The position numbers and the translations under genes were made by a program. Below are positions 1-11,779 of a stretch of 64,000 nucleotides of DNA, piece after piece. This DNA is from Zingiber officinale (Eukaryota > Streptophyta > Magnoliopsida > Zingiberales > Zingiberaceae). Every line of letters starts with the position of its first letter. Position 1 is the first letter of the stretch. The notes beneath the pieces are model-generated. The model was not told the origin of the DNA, ran no database searches, and saw only the letters and a list, made by a program, of their open reading frames with translations. The stretch lies in the NCBI RefSeq assembly GCF_018446385.1, contig NC_055988.1, positions 161,460,209 to 161,524,208 on the forward strand, written 5' to 3'.

Positions 1-2071
1 ATTTCTAAGTAAGCAGTTAACTATTAAGATCCCATTAATCAATTGTTAACACAATTTGATAACTATATGATTCAATTTTAGTCGACTATTGAAGACACAT
101 TAGTTGATTGATACCTAGTAGTCGACTGCTCCAGTCGTTCGCCTTCAATTCCATGTGAATAGAAAGATTTTGGTCGACTGAACTAGTTGATCAATTTTGC
201 TTCCAATTAACTAATACTTTCTATCAACGCACAATCTTTCACGTCATTTCTAGCTTGAGTTTGTGCTTGCCTTCATTAATTCGCCTCAAAATTTTAACAT
301 TTCATTGCTGACTTAACCTTGTTGCCAAGAGGCTTTCTAGGCCTCCAAGACTTCCTCCATGTGAAGATGCTCCTCGCTTCTGGGATTTTCTTCTCCTATC
401 TAGTGTTTGGTCCTCATAGACGAAATGGAACTTTTTGCACTTGCCTAACATCCAATCATCATTGATCTATAGGACTCTCTTAATTGTTTAACATTCAATT
501 GACCTTACCCTATTAAGACTTCTATTGTGCCAAGTGTCAACTTAGATTTTCCTTTCCGAGAACCTTTTTGGAATTCCAGTATTTCACTTGTTACTTATGT
601 CAAATTTTCCTATAACTTTTACACTTTTGGAGCAAACTATGAAGTCATCACCTTAGCGGTCACTCCAAGATGGCCTTACACTCTTTAAAAAGGGATAAAT
701 CACGGAGGACATTTGGCCTAGCGCAACGGCCCTTTGCATGAAGAATGTTAGGCACCCAATCAAAATACTTTATACCCACTAGAAATTGATCCCAAAATCT
801 ATTGGTGCAATGATCCATACAAATACCAATTGCACTAACCCATGAGGGCACCTACACTTGTACACTTGACATTCATGTGAAGTAAACCATATTGCTTAAT
901 CTAACATTACTCAAACATCAAAACCGCATGCACATGATCGCACCAACATCCATAATGTGAATCGCCATGTTTTGCTGCTTTCTAAACCTAAGAAAAAAGG
1001 AATCCAAAAACCAAAACTAGCCTTAGAACAAAATCAGATTCCAGAACAAAACCTAGAAACTTGAAATCATAACCCCAAAACCAAAAAATGGCAACCTACA
1101 ACTCAAACCCTATAACAAAATAAGAAAAAAACAATTATAACTCACTAACTGCAACTAAATACTGGAAAATAGAACCAAAACCAAAATCAAAACCCAAATA
1201 AAACTAAAAAATCAGAACCCAAAAAAACAGACACAAAAAACCATAACCTAGACATTTGTGAACAAATTTGATATTTGGTTTGATAAAGCTTATTTATGTT
1301 TATTTAATAGTAAACTAATATGTTAAATAAACAAACTTAAGCCCCACTAAGGTTAGCTCATTAACGTTCATGAATAAATCGTGAATAATTTATGAATAAA
1401 CTTATTTATTATATTGCGTAAATTTAAATATAAATTTCTTTCTTGATTTTTCATTCAAATACATAATTATATAGTAATTTATAATTTTTTATAATCATAG
1501 GTTAGATAAACATTTAACCTAATTTATAAGGATAATAATGTTTAGTTGAATTCGATAAAAAGTTTAAGCTCAGCTCGAGCTTGATAAAAATTTTAACAAA
1601 CTAACTCAAAAAGTAAATTAATAAGCTTGAACACATCTAACTTTAGCTCAACCTAAAAACCAAAAACTAAAAACAAAAAAATAAACAAAAAAAACAAATA
1701 AATATACCAAACACACATATAGCAACAAAAAATAATAACCCTCATCCTGGGATCCTCACTAGGATTATCTCATACGATTTGGAAAGAAGATAAATCATGG
1801 AGGCTTTTCCCAACACAGTTATCCTTTGCATGGGGACCAAACACACTTATAGATGGATAAATCAAAATAAAGGAGTACTTAATCATATGCTCTTAAAGGT
1901 AATATCGTTTACCCCAAGCGATTCAATATTATCGGTCCCACGACAAAATACAATCACGTAAATCACATAAGGGTATTTTGTCTTAGCAAAATAGCCCTTT
2001 GTATGGGGGAGGTCAGACGTCCAACGAAGCAATCATATGCTGTTAAAGCACTATATTCAAGTTAGGAACAT
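1..2071. other. Left flank of Copia A: AT-rich, no gene
   Basis: Contains a GTCGAC/TTGATT motif cluster (70-215) like those in the LTR U3 regions elsewhere, an A-rich stretch (1000-1260), and AT-rich DNA with a small AGCTCGAGC motif near 1570. The minus ORF at 660-851 recurs at 9144-9341 but with a frameshift and has no domain. The same sequence lies at 8492-10533 in copy B. Confidence 0.6.
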
Positions 2072-2076
2072 GAAAC

Positions 2077-2391
2077 CGTTGAATTATAAAGTGATGTTTC
2101 TAAAAGACTAAATTAATTTAAGTCTAGTGCTTGGTTTCAAGAAATGTTTATGGGCTCGTACTATTTAGGTGGTTTTAATGCATTGTTGTTTTTCAAGAAA
2201 ATTTACTTCCAATTAGTTGATAGGTGTGAGTCTTTAAATACCTTTGTAATGGTTGTCAAAATTATCTTCCAGTAGTTTTACATTTCTTGTAATTCCTTGA
2301 AGTTTCTTCATATCAAGAGAGTTTCCTTCACGGTCAGTCACTTCGATCTTCTTGGAGTGTCGGAGTTTCATCCGTTCTAGTTTTCTTTACA
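2077..2391 (+). repeat. 5' LTR of Copia A
   Basis: 315 bp, starting CGTTGAATT (first base changed from T) and ending TTCTTTACA. It differs from its own 3' LTR at about 29 positions by hand count, but from the copy B 5' LTR at only about 11. Confidence 0.93.
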
Positions 2392-2442
2392 TGGCATCAG
2401 AGATTCGGTTATTTTCGTGAGGAAGGTAATCGCTCTCTCGAT

Positions 2443-3213
2443 ATGGAAGGTACCGGTCGTGTAACGGGACCTGGTTTGGAATTGTTGAATTAGTCCAACT
2501 ACTCAATTTGGAAGACGTGTATGGAGTCGTACCTTGTGGGTGAAGATTTGTGGGATGTCGTTTCCACTAAGGGTGTTGTTGCTCTAGAAAATGTTGCAGC
2601 GAACGTATAAGCGTTTAAGGAATGGAAGCAATAAAATGCCAAGGCAAAATTTGTTTTCAAGAGATCCATTTCTCATGGAATATTTGAGCATATAATCGAA
2701 TGTGGGTCTGCTCGTGAAATTTGGCAAACTCTCAATCGATTGCTCAATAAGAGGAATGAGGCTCAGTTGCAAATGCTCGAAAACAAATTGGCGGATATGA
2801 AGTAAGATGGTATCTCGATTTCTGAATATTTTCTCAAGGTAAAAAATTTGTGTTCATAAATTTCTCTTCTAAATCACAAAGAGTGAATCTCAGAAGCAAG
2901 AAAGAAGCGATATATTATCCATGGTCTTCAGCCTGAGTATACTCCGTTTATCACTTCGATTCAAGGATGGACTTAACAACCATCACTAGAAGAACTTGAA
3001 AATCTTCTCTCTTCACAGGAGTAATTGGCCAAGCAAATGGCTACAATGAACATTAAAGATGAGTCGAAGAGTGCCTTGTTTATTAAAAAGGGGAGTTTTT
3101 ATAAAGGCAAATGTAAGATGGAAGAAGGTATTCTAGATTATTCTAAAGCATCTAAGAAGACGTTTAAATGTTACAGGTGCGGCAAACTCGGTCATATTAA
3201 AAAGAATTGTTGA
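2443..3213 (+). pseudogene. Copia A gag (broken)
   Basis: Starts MEGTGR at 2443. The frame is interrupted by several stops, including one soon after the start and one near 2800. It ends with a nucleocapsid zinc knuckle CYRCGKLGHIKKNC (CX2CX4HX4C) near 3169-3210, followed by a stop. In an intact element gag would form the virus-like particle. The 62-codon open piece at 3025-3213 is the C-terminal part. Confidence 0.85.
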
Positions 3214-3287
3214 ATTAAATTGAAGTCAGAAAATTACACAAATCTGGCCAATGTGGTCTTGAAGTCTGAACAACCAAAGGAAGATGA

Positions 3288-6200
3288 TTGGAAGAATTGC
3301 TTTCTACTGATATTGTTGATCGAAAAACTCAACAAAAAACATGCTTAATGGCTAAAGGAGCTTCTCACACAAAGCGTTCAACCAACAATGAATGGATTGT
3401 GGATTCTGGTTGCGGTCATCATCTTACCAGAGACGAATCAATTTTTTTGTGTTCTCGGTTACATGATAGCGACAACAGTATTATCACCGCTGATAATACG
3501 GTTCATAAAATTCAGAAAGAAGGCACCGTTGTCATTGACAACAATCGTGGAGAATCAATCACGCTAAAAAATGTATATCACGTACCAGGGATACAAAAGA
3601 ATCTTTTTTCAGTCACAGATGCAATGGATGCTGGAAATTTTGTGCTCTGGTACGCGTGTGAATGATTCATTTGTTCTATCTACATCAAATTCATACATTG
3701 AGAAGATGAGTATAAATGATACTACCTCTTTGTGGCATGCGAGACTTGGTCGCCCATGACTAAGCTGAAGGTTATGGTTCAAAGAAAATTAGTTGATAGT
3801 CTGCCTGATTTATCAAAGTTTAAGGATGAAAGAATTTGTGAAGGTTGTTAGTTTGGAAAGGCACATAGACTTCCTTTTGAGAGCTCAAATTCACGATGCC
3901 CAACCCCTTTGGAACGAATCCACAGTGATTTGATGGTCCTACTCGAACCGCTTCTTATTCTGGATCTAATTATATGTTGCTATTTGTGGATGATTATACA
4001 CGGTTCACATGGGTTTATTTTGTGAAACATAAATCAGAGGTATTTTCAAGATTTCTTGAATTCAAGGAAATTGTAGAAGGGGAATTGTGTAGAAAGATCA
4101 AGATTTTGTAGATAGATAACGGAGGGGAATTTGGTTCAAATGCATTTTTCTCATTTTGTCAAAAAAAATAGTATTAAAAGAGAAATGTCTTGTCCAGAAA
4201 CGCTATAGAAAAATGGCATGGCTGAGCAAAAAATTAGACATCTTGTGGAGACCTGCAAATGTTAGTTGCATGTAAAGAATTTGCCCAAAGCATTGTGGGC
4301 AGAGGCCATGAAATGTGCATCTTATGTGATTAACCGGACGCTGCTTAGTCTGACCAATAATAAGGCACCTTATGAATTGCTCTTTGGTGTTAAACCAAAT
4401 GTGAAGTATCTTCGAGTATTTGGTTTAATCTGCTATGTTCATGTGTCTGATTCTCAAAGGAGTAAGTTGCATGCTAAGGCAATTAAATGCATTTTTGTCG
4501 ATTATGATGTACAAAGAAAGGGCTGGCGATGTATGGATCCTACGTCTAATAAATGTGTTATATCTCGTGATGTTATCTTTGATGAGGTCTCTTCCCATGA
4601 TTCTAAAGATGCCTATAAAGGATGAAAATGATACAGTAACTTTGCCATTGTCCAATTTCTTAGAAGATTTGTCCAAAGAAAATCAAGGGGAAAGGGAGAA
4701 TTTGTGTTCTATCCAAAATGATGGTTCTCAGGAGGAGGCAATCAACCAACGTCTGAGATGAAATGTTGTGAGACTGTCTCATTATAGAGATGATAATTTT
4801 GTCACAAATTTTTCTTGCTTCTTTGCAAATCCTATTGACAATGAAGAACCTTCTTTTTATGATGAAGCTAAAGGAGTGAAAGAATGGGAAGCTGCTATGA
4901 AGGAAGAAATGGATGCCCTGTAGAAAAATCAAATGTGAGACTTGGTTCCAAAACCTCCTGAAGTGCAACCTGTTTCGTGCAAATGGGTCTTTCGAATAAA
5001 AAGGAAGGATGACGGGAGCATAGATCGATTCAAAGCAAGGCTAGTAGCTCGAGGTTTCTCTTAAAAATACGAGGAAGATTACGAAGAAACATTTAGCCCC
5101 GTGGCGAAGATGACTTCAGTACATACTGTTTTAGGATTAGCGACTAGTCTTGGCTGGAAATTGTGGCAATTAGACGTTAAAAATGCTTTCTTATATGGAG
5201 AGCTTGATAGACATATTTATATGGAGCAACCGTTGGATTTGTGTCTGTGTATCATCCGGATTTTGTGTGTAAGTTGAAGAAGGCCCTCTATGGATTAAAG
5301 CAAGCTCCATGAGCGTGGTATGGAAAAATTGCAGAATATTTAAGATTCTACAATTTCGTAACTTCTAAAGCGGATTCGAGTCTCTTTATAAAAAAAACGT
5401 CAAGGACTTATGGTGGTCATTTTACTGTATGTGGACGACGTAATTCTAATGAGCAGTAATTATACAGAGGTCTCTAGCCTTCAAGAAGAACTTTCGTTGC
5501 GTTTTGATATGAAAAAACTAGGAGAGCTTAGTAATTTTCTTGGGTTGCAAATTGAAAATCTGGATAAGGGAATTTTTTTTGTCTCAATTCAGCTATGCTA
5601 AACGGCTCTCAAGAAGTTTGGTTTGATTGCTGGGAAGAAGCGGTCTACACTTGATGTGAGCACAAGACTTTGTCGTGGCGAAGGAACGTGTTTATCGGAC
5701 CCTCATTCCTTTCGTGCACTTGTGGGAAGTCTTATTTATTTGACAATAACAAGGCTAGATATTGCTTTCTCCGTTGATGTGGTCAGCCGATATATGCAAG
5801 AGCCAAGGAAGCCACACTTTGAAGAGGCAAAGAAGATCTTAAAATATGTTAATTCTACTCTTAACATGGGCTTATTTTATGAGAAGGGTGTAGAGTTTTC
5901 CATGTAGGGATTTGCAGATGTTGATTTTGGTGGAGACTTGGATGATCGGAGATCAACTTCTGGTTTTATATTTCTATGTGGAGCTACAAGTGTATCGTGG
6001 TGTAGCAAAAAACAAGGTTTGGTATCTCTATCCACAACTGAAGTGGAATACAAAGTCTCTGCTCATGCTGCTCAAGAGTGTATGTGGCTTCGTAGACTCT
6101 TTGAGAATCTGCACATGCCCATTGATCAACCCATTCCTATTCACGAAGATATTCTGAGTGCAATCAAGCATACATCTAATTCTATCTTCCATGCAAGAAC

Positions 6201-6380
6201 GAACATATTGAACTTGAGCATCATTTCATTCGTGAGAAAGTGCTCGAAGGGATTATTGATATGATCGCAGTTAAAAGTGAAGACAATGTTGTCGATAGTT
6301 TTACAAAATCACTTTTGAAGGGTGCATTCGAAGATTTACAATCAAAGCTGGGATTAGTTCTGAGAGCATCATTTAAGGGG
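3288..6380 (+). pseudogene. Copia A pol (PR-INT-RT-RH, broken)
   Basis: The protease shows WIVDSGCGHH (DSG near 3402). The GAG-pre-integrase motif SLWHARL lies near 3730. The integrase core follows with DDYTRFTWVYF and a DNGGEF motif, then a conserved RVF-LICYVH region. RT spans about 4970-5620, with MDVKNAF-type sequence (as LDVKNAF) and the YVDDV active site at 5428. RNase H spans about 5750-6370. Numerous stops and shifts fall throughout, including after the integrase and before the RT. It cannot encode a working polyprotein. Confidence 0.9.
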
Positions 6381-6383
6381 GAG
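6373..6383 (+). other. Polypurine tract of Copia A
   Basis: TTAAGGGGGAG immediately precedes the 3' LTR. This purine run is where plus-strand DNA synthesis is primed in LTR elements. Confidence 0.8.
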
Positions 6384-6698
6384 TGTTAAATTATAAAGTG
6401 ATGTTTCTAGAAGATTAAATTAATTTTAGTCTACTGCTTGGTTTCAAGAAATATTTATGGATTCATACTGTTTAGGTGGTTTTAATGCATTGTTATTTTT
6501 CAAGAAAATTTACTTCCGATTAGTTGATAGATGTGGGTCTTTAAATACTTTTGTAATGGCTGTCAAAATTATATTCCAGTTGTTTTATATTTCTTGTAAT
6601 TCCTTGAAGTTTTTTCATATCAAGAGAATTTCCTTCACGGTCGGTCATTTCGATCTTCTTGGAGTGTCAGAGTTTTATCTGTTCTGATTTTCTTTACA
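6384..6698 (+). repeat. 3' LTR of Copia A
   Basis: 315 bp, starting TGTTAAATT and ending TTTACA, followed by the GAAAC target duplication. It is the same length as the 5' LTR. Confidence 0.93.
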
Positions 6699-6703
6699 GA
6701 AAC

Positions 6704-8464
6704 TTCTATTCACTTTGAGAGGGAGTGTTGAAAGATTCAACAAGACAAAAATATAATAGCATAAATTTCTTTGTTATAAGACATCTATCATAAAAAAATT
6801 TTGATTTCGGGGTAGATCTAGATTAAGATAATTCACTCAACTAAAGTATATTTATTTAGGCTCACACAAGTGCTCTATGGCTGTCATTCTAAGAAGTTCT
6901 AACAATGTTTCATATTCATGTGTATGTGTATATATATATAAAAAATTAATCTTGGAGCTGACCGATTCAATCTACGAAAGTTTTTCATCGATCATCAAGA
7001 TAAATCTGAAAGTGCAAATGACAATCCATACAATGGCCCAACAGTCCTAGTGGTTCAAACGCGAGAAGCGAATTTCTTATGCTCCCTTAGTTTTGAATCC
7101 TAGATACATGGGAGACCTCAAGGTCTGCTTACCACTCTACGACGGGCAAGATTACCCACATTAGTTCATATAAAAAGGTGAGTTAGTAGATATTCAAGCA
7201 AATATTCAAAAATAATTTATTGGGTATGTTATAGGCTACGGTGCAGAAGCGTAATATCCCAATCATAGTTTATTATTTTGCTAACTAATCTCAGCTCCGT
7301 TGCTCCAATCTTTTCCGCCTAGCATCAGCATCATCTTAACCTAGCTTGTGGATTAACTACTAGAATAATATTCTTTAAGACGCACATAAATACTTTTACA
7401 GCATACTTTTAATGACATCAAAAATTTTAGTGACATCATCGATAAATGCCCCCTAACATTTTGTAATGTCATTGATAACTTTAAAAGTATTTCAATTAGG
7501 GATATAAATGTCAAGAAAGAATCATATTTTAAGAACATGGACAAAATTTAAATACTAACCAAACTCACAATATAATTTGTCACTAATGATAATTTATTGG
7601 ATTAATTTAAACTGTCATTTTAACTAATCTATAATGACACTAATAAATATCATTTATAGAGACATTAAAAATTCTCATTAATATTTATTTAAAATATATA
7701 ATTTAAATTTAAAATTTATTAATCATTATCACAATTCATCCATCACTTAAAATAGAATTAAAAACTTTCAAAATACAAATTAAAGTGTTAATATATAACT
7801 TTTATTTATCTAGCAATCATTTAGTCAATTTTATAATACAATACTAATGATAAATCTTTTACCTCCAAAATTAACGTCAGCATTCGACTATGGAGGAAGT
7901 GGGTCGGTTTGATTCTTTTGGTTTCCTAAAGAACATTAAGCACTTCATGGATTCTTAGTTGATTACAAAACACCTCTAGGCATATGTTCATTAATCAGAC
8001 TTGCTGTAATATTCTTAGAAGTGGATGCAGAGATGTTCTTAATTTGGCATGTATTCTTAGTTGCAGTATTCATTCTCAGCGAGTTCAAGAAAACCAAGGT
8101 CCTTTATTCCCTCTATTTAGGACCACACACTCGGTTGTTGCCGACTCAATGGTCCAGCAAGATCAGCTAGATCAGTGGATGCGGCCAACTCAACCTCTTG
8201 ACTGACTTAATAAGCCAACTAGTCCAACTTTTACGATATATATTCTTTCAGATAGATAGAAGGAATGTGCATCTCACATTGATAATGCTGACAATTTGAG
8301 TGTCAGTGGGATGCTCATCCCAGTGGCGTGGAATCTAGCACCTGTAACTCTCATTCTAAGCAACAATCACTTATTCTTCTTCTATTTTTTTTTTTCAATT
8401 TTTTTATTTTTTTTATAATGATCCAATGTTCAAACTTTGCTTGACTAATTCTGAAAATAAATGA
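6704..8464. other. Right flank of Copia A, no gene
   Basis: AT-rich DNA shared with 15218-17030. Holds a possible SINE near 7030-7170 and a short (TA)n run near 6930. ORFs at 7353-7544 (minus) and 7984-8205 (plus) show no domains. Confidence 0.6.
7030..7185 (+). repeat. Possible tRNA-derived SINE (copy A)
   Basis: A sequence like an RNA polymerase III A box (CCTAGTGGTTC near 7050) is followed about 55 bases on by a B-box-like GTTTTGAATCC. The same stretch lies near 15600-15755 in copy B because of the tandem duplication. Ends and target duplications are not clear, so this is tentative. Confidence 0.3.
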
Positions 8465-8491
8465 GCATTCCTCGCTCTCTCCAAGAATAAT

Positions 8492-10533
8492 ATTTCTAAG
8501 TAAGCAGTTAACTGTTCAGATCCCATCAATCAATTGTTAACACAATTTGATAACTATATGATTCAATTTTAGTCGACTGTTGAAGGCACATTAATTGATT
8601 GATACCTAGTAGTCGACTGCTCCAGTCGTTCGCCTTCAATTCCATGTGAATAGAAAGATTTTGGTCGACTGAACTAGCCGATCGATTTTGCTTCCAGTTA
8701 ACTAATACTTTCTATCAATTGCACAATTTTTCACGTCATTTCTAGCTTGAGTTTGTGCTTGCCTCCATTAATTGGTCTCAAAATTTTAACACTTCATTGC
8801 TGACTTAACCTTGTTGCCAAGAGGCTTTCTAGGCCTCCAAGACTTCCTCCATGTGAAGATGCTCCTCGCTTCTGGGATTTTCTTCTCCTATCTAGTGTTT
8901 GGTCCTCATAGACCAAATGGAACTTTTTGCAGTTGCCTAACATCCAATCATCATCGATCTATAGGACTTTCTTAATTGTCTAACATTTGATTGACCTTAC
9001 CCTGTTAAGACTTCTATCATGACAAGTGTCCACTTAGATTTTCCTTTCCGAGAACCTTTTTGGACTTCCAGTATTTCACTTGTTACTTATGTCAAGTTTT
9101 CCTATACTTTTACACTTTTGGAGCAAAATATGAAGTCATCACCTTAGCAGCCACTCCAAGATGGCCTTACACTCTTTAAAAAGGGATAAATCACGAAGGA
9201 CATTTGGTCTAGCGCAACGGCCCTTTGCATGAGGAATGTTAGGCACCCATCGAAATATTTTATACCCACTAGAAATTGATCCCAAAATTTATAAGAGCAA
9301 TCATCCATGCAAATACCAACTGCACTAACCCATGAGGGCACCTACACTTGTACACTTGACATTCATGTGAAGTAAACCATATTGCTTAATCTAACATTAC
9401 TCAAACATCAAAACTGCATGCACATGATTGCACCAACATCCATAATGTGAATCACCATGTTTTGCTGCTTTCTAAAACTAAGAAAAGAGGAATCCAAAAA
9501 CCAAAACTAGTCCTAGAACAAAATCAGATTCCATAACAAAACCTAGAAACTTGAAATCATAACCCCAAAACCAAAAAATGGCAACCTACAACCCAAAACC
9601 TATAACAAAATAAGAAAAAAAATTATAACTCACTAACTACAACTAAATACTGGAAAATAGAACCAAAACCAAAATCAAAACCCAAATAAAACTCAAAAAT
9701 TAGAACCCAAAAAATCATAACCCAGACATTTGTGAACAAATTTGATATTTGGTTTGATAAAGCTTATTTATGTTTATTTAATAGTAAACTAATATGTTAA
9801 ATAAACAAACTTAAGCCCCACTAAGGTTAGCTCATTAACGTTCATGAATAAATCGTGAATAATTTATGAATAAACTTATTTATTATATTGTGTAAATTTA
9901 ATTATAAATTTATTTCTTGATTTTTCATTCAAATACATAATTATATAGTAATTTATAATTTTTTATAATCATAGGTTAGATAAACATTTAACCTAATTTA
10001 TAAGGATAATAATGTTTAGTTGAATTTGATAAAAAGTTTAAGCTCGGCTCGAGCTTGATAAAATCTTTAACAAACTAACTCAAAAAGTAAATTAATAAGC
10101 TTGAACACATCTAACTTTAGCTCAACCTAAAAACCAAAAACTAAAAACAAAAAAAACAAATAAATAGACCAAACACACATATAGCAATAAAAAATAATAA
10201 CCCTCATCCTGGGATCCTCGCTAGGATTGTCTCATACAATTTGGAAAGAAGATAAATCATGGAGGCTTTTCCCAACACAGTTATCCTTTGCATGGGGACC
10301 AAACACACTTATAGATGGATAAATCAAAATAAAGGAGTACTTAATCATATACTCTTAAAGGTAATATCGTTTACCCCAAGTGATTCAATATTATCGGTCC
10401 CAGGATAAAATACAATCACGTAAATCACATAAGGGTATTTTGTCTTAGCATAATAACCCTTTGTATGGGGGAGGTCAGACGTCCAACGACACAATCATAT
10501 GCAGTTAAAGCACTATATTCAAGTTAGGAACAT
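8492..10533. other. Left flank of Copia B, no gene
   Basis: Copy of 1-2071 with scattered substitutions and small indels. No coding potential recognised. Confidence 0.6.
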
Positions 10534-10538
10534 GAAAC

Positions 10539-10853
10539 TGTTGAATTATAAAGTGATGTTTCTAAAAGACTAAATTAATTTATGTCTACTGTTTGGTTTC
10601 AAGAAATGTTTATGGGTTCGTACTATTTAGGTGGTTTTAATGCATTGTTGTTTTTCAAGAAAATTTACTTCCAATTAGTTGATAGGTGTGAGTCTTTAAA
10701 TATCTTTGTAATGGTTGTCAAAATTATCTTCCAGTAGTTTTACATTTCTTGTAATTCCTTGAAGTTTCTTCATATCAAGAAAGTTTCCTTCACGGTCAAT
10801 CACTTTGATCTTCTTGGAGTGTCGGAGTTTCATCTGTTCTGGTTTTCTTTACA
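10539..10853 (+). repeat. 5' LTR of Copia B
   Basis: 315 bp, TGTTGAATT to CTTTACA, followed directly by the primer binding site. Confidence 0.93.
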
Positions 10854-10865
10854 TGGTATCAGAGC
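10854..10865 (+). promoter_or_regulatory. Primer binding site of Copia B
   Basis: TGGTATCAGAGC, complementary to the 3' end of initiator methionine tRNA, directly after the LTR. It is the usual minus-strand primer site of plant Copia elements. Confidence 0.88.
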
Positions 10866-10905
10866 TCCGGTTATTTTCGTGAGGAAGGTTAATTGCTCTC
10901 TCGAT

Positions 10906-11690
10906 ATGGAAGGCACCGGTCGTGTAGCGGGACTTGGTTTGGAATTGTTGAATTAGTCAAACTACTGGATTTGGAAGACATGTATGGAGTCGTACCTTGT
11001 GGGTGAAGATTTGTGGGATGTCGTTTCCACTAATGGAGTTGTTGCTCCAAAAAAATGTTGCAGCGAACGCATAAGCGTTTAAGGAATGGAAGCAACAAAA
11101 TGCCAAGGCAAAATTTGTTTTCAAGAGATCCATTTCTCATGGAATATTTGAGCATATAATCGAATGTGGGTCTGCTCGTGAAATTTGGCAAACTCTCAAT
11201 CGATTGTTCAATAAGAGGAATGAGGCTCATTTACAAATGCTCGAAAACAAATTGGCGGATATGAAGTAAGATGGTATCTCGATTTCTGAGTATTTTCTCA
11301 AGGTAAAAAATTTGTGTTCGGAAATTTCTCTTCTAAATCCCAAAGAGTGAATCTCAGAAGTAAGAAAGAAGCGATATATTATCCATGGTCTTCAGCCTGA
11401 GTATACTCCGTTTATCACTTTGATTCAAGGATGGACTTAACAACCATCACTAGAAGAACTTGAAAATCTTCTCTCGTCACAGGAGTCATTGGCCAAGCAA
11501 ATGGCTACAATGAACATTAAGGATGAGTCGAAGAGTGTCTTGTTTATTAAAAAGGGGAGTTTTTATAAAGGCAAATGTAAGATGAAAGAAGGTATTCCAG
11601 ATTATTCTAAAGCATCTTAGAAGACGTTTAAATGTTGCAGGTGCAGCAAACTCTGTCATATTAGAAAGAATTGTCGAGTTAAATTGAAGT
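10906..11690 (+). pseudogene. Copia B gag (broken)
   Basis: Starts MEGTGR. It has stops near 10952 and 11265 and several later. The zinc knuckle survives as CCRCSKLCHIRKNC, keeping the C, C, H and C ligands but with a Gly replaced by Cys. Confidence 0.82.
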
Positions 11691-11779
11691 CATAAAATTA
11701 CACAAATCTGGCCGATGTGGTCTTGAAGTCTGAACAGCCAAAGGAAGATGATTGGAAGAATTGCTTTCTTACTGATATT

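Larger units (their letters stand above)
2077..6698 (+). mobile_element. Ty1/copia LTR retrotransposon, copy A (degenerate, full length)
   Basis: 4622 bp bounded by 315 bp LTRs and a perfect 5 bp target duplication GAAAC (2072-2076 and 6699-6703). The primer site TGGCATCAGAGATTCGG (2392 on) resembles the initiator-Met tRNA site TGGTATCAGAGC. The polypurine tract AAGGGGGAG precedes the 3' LTR. The order gag-protease-integrase-RT-RNase H is that of Ty1/copia. Many stops and frameshifts make it non-autonomous. Confidence 0.95.
1..8464. repeat. Tandem segmental duplication, copy A
   Basis: Base 1 aligns with base 8492 and the match runs to 8464 (aligned with 17030), so the window opens about 27 bp inside copy A. 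Both copies carry the same flanks, the same Copia insertion and the same target-site duplication. Differences are scattered substitutions and small indels, a few percent by eye. Confidence 0.95.

Noticed and set aside
4660..4968. Minus-strand open frames in the Copia elements (also 12549-12752, 12956-13186, 14500-14748)
   Set aside because: Antisense shadows of integrase, RT and RNase H.
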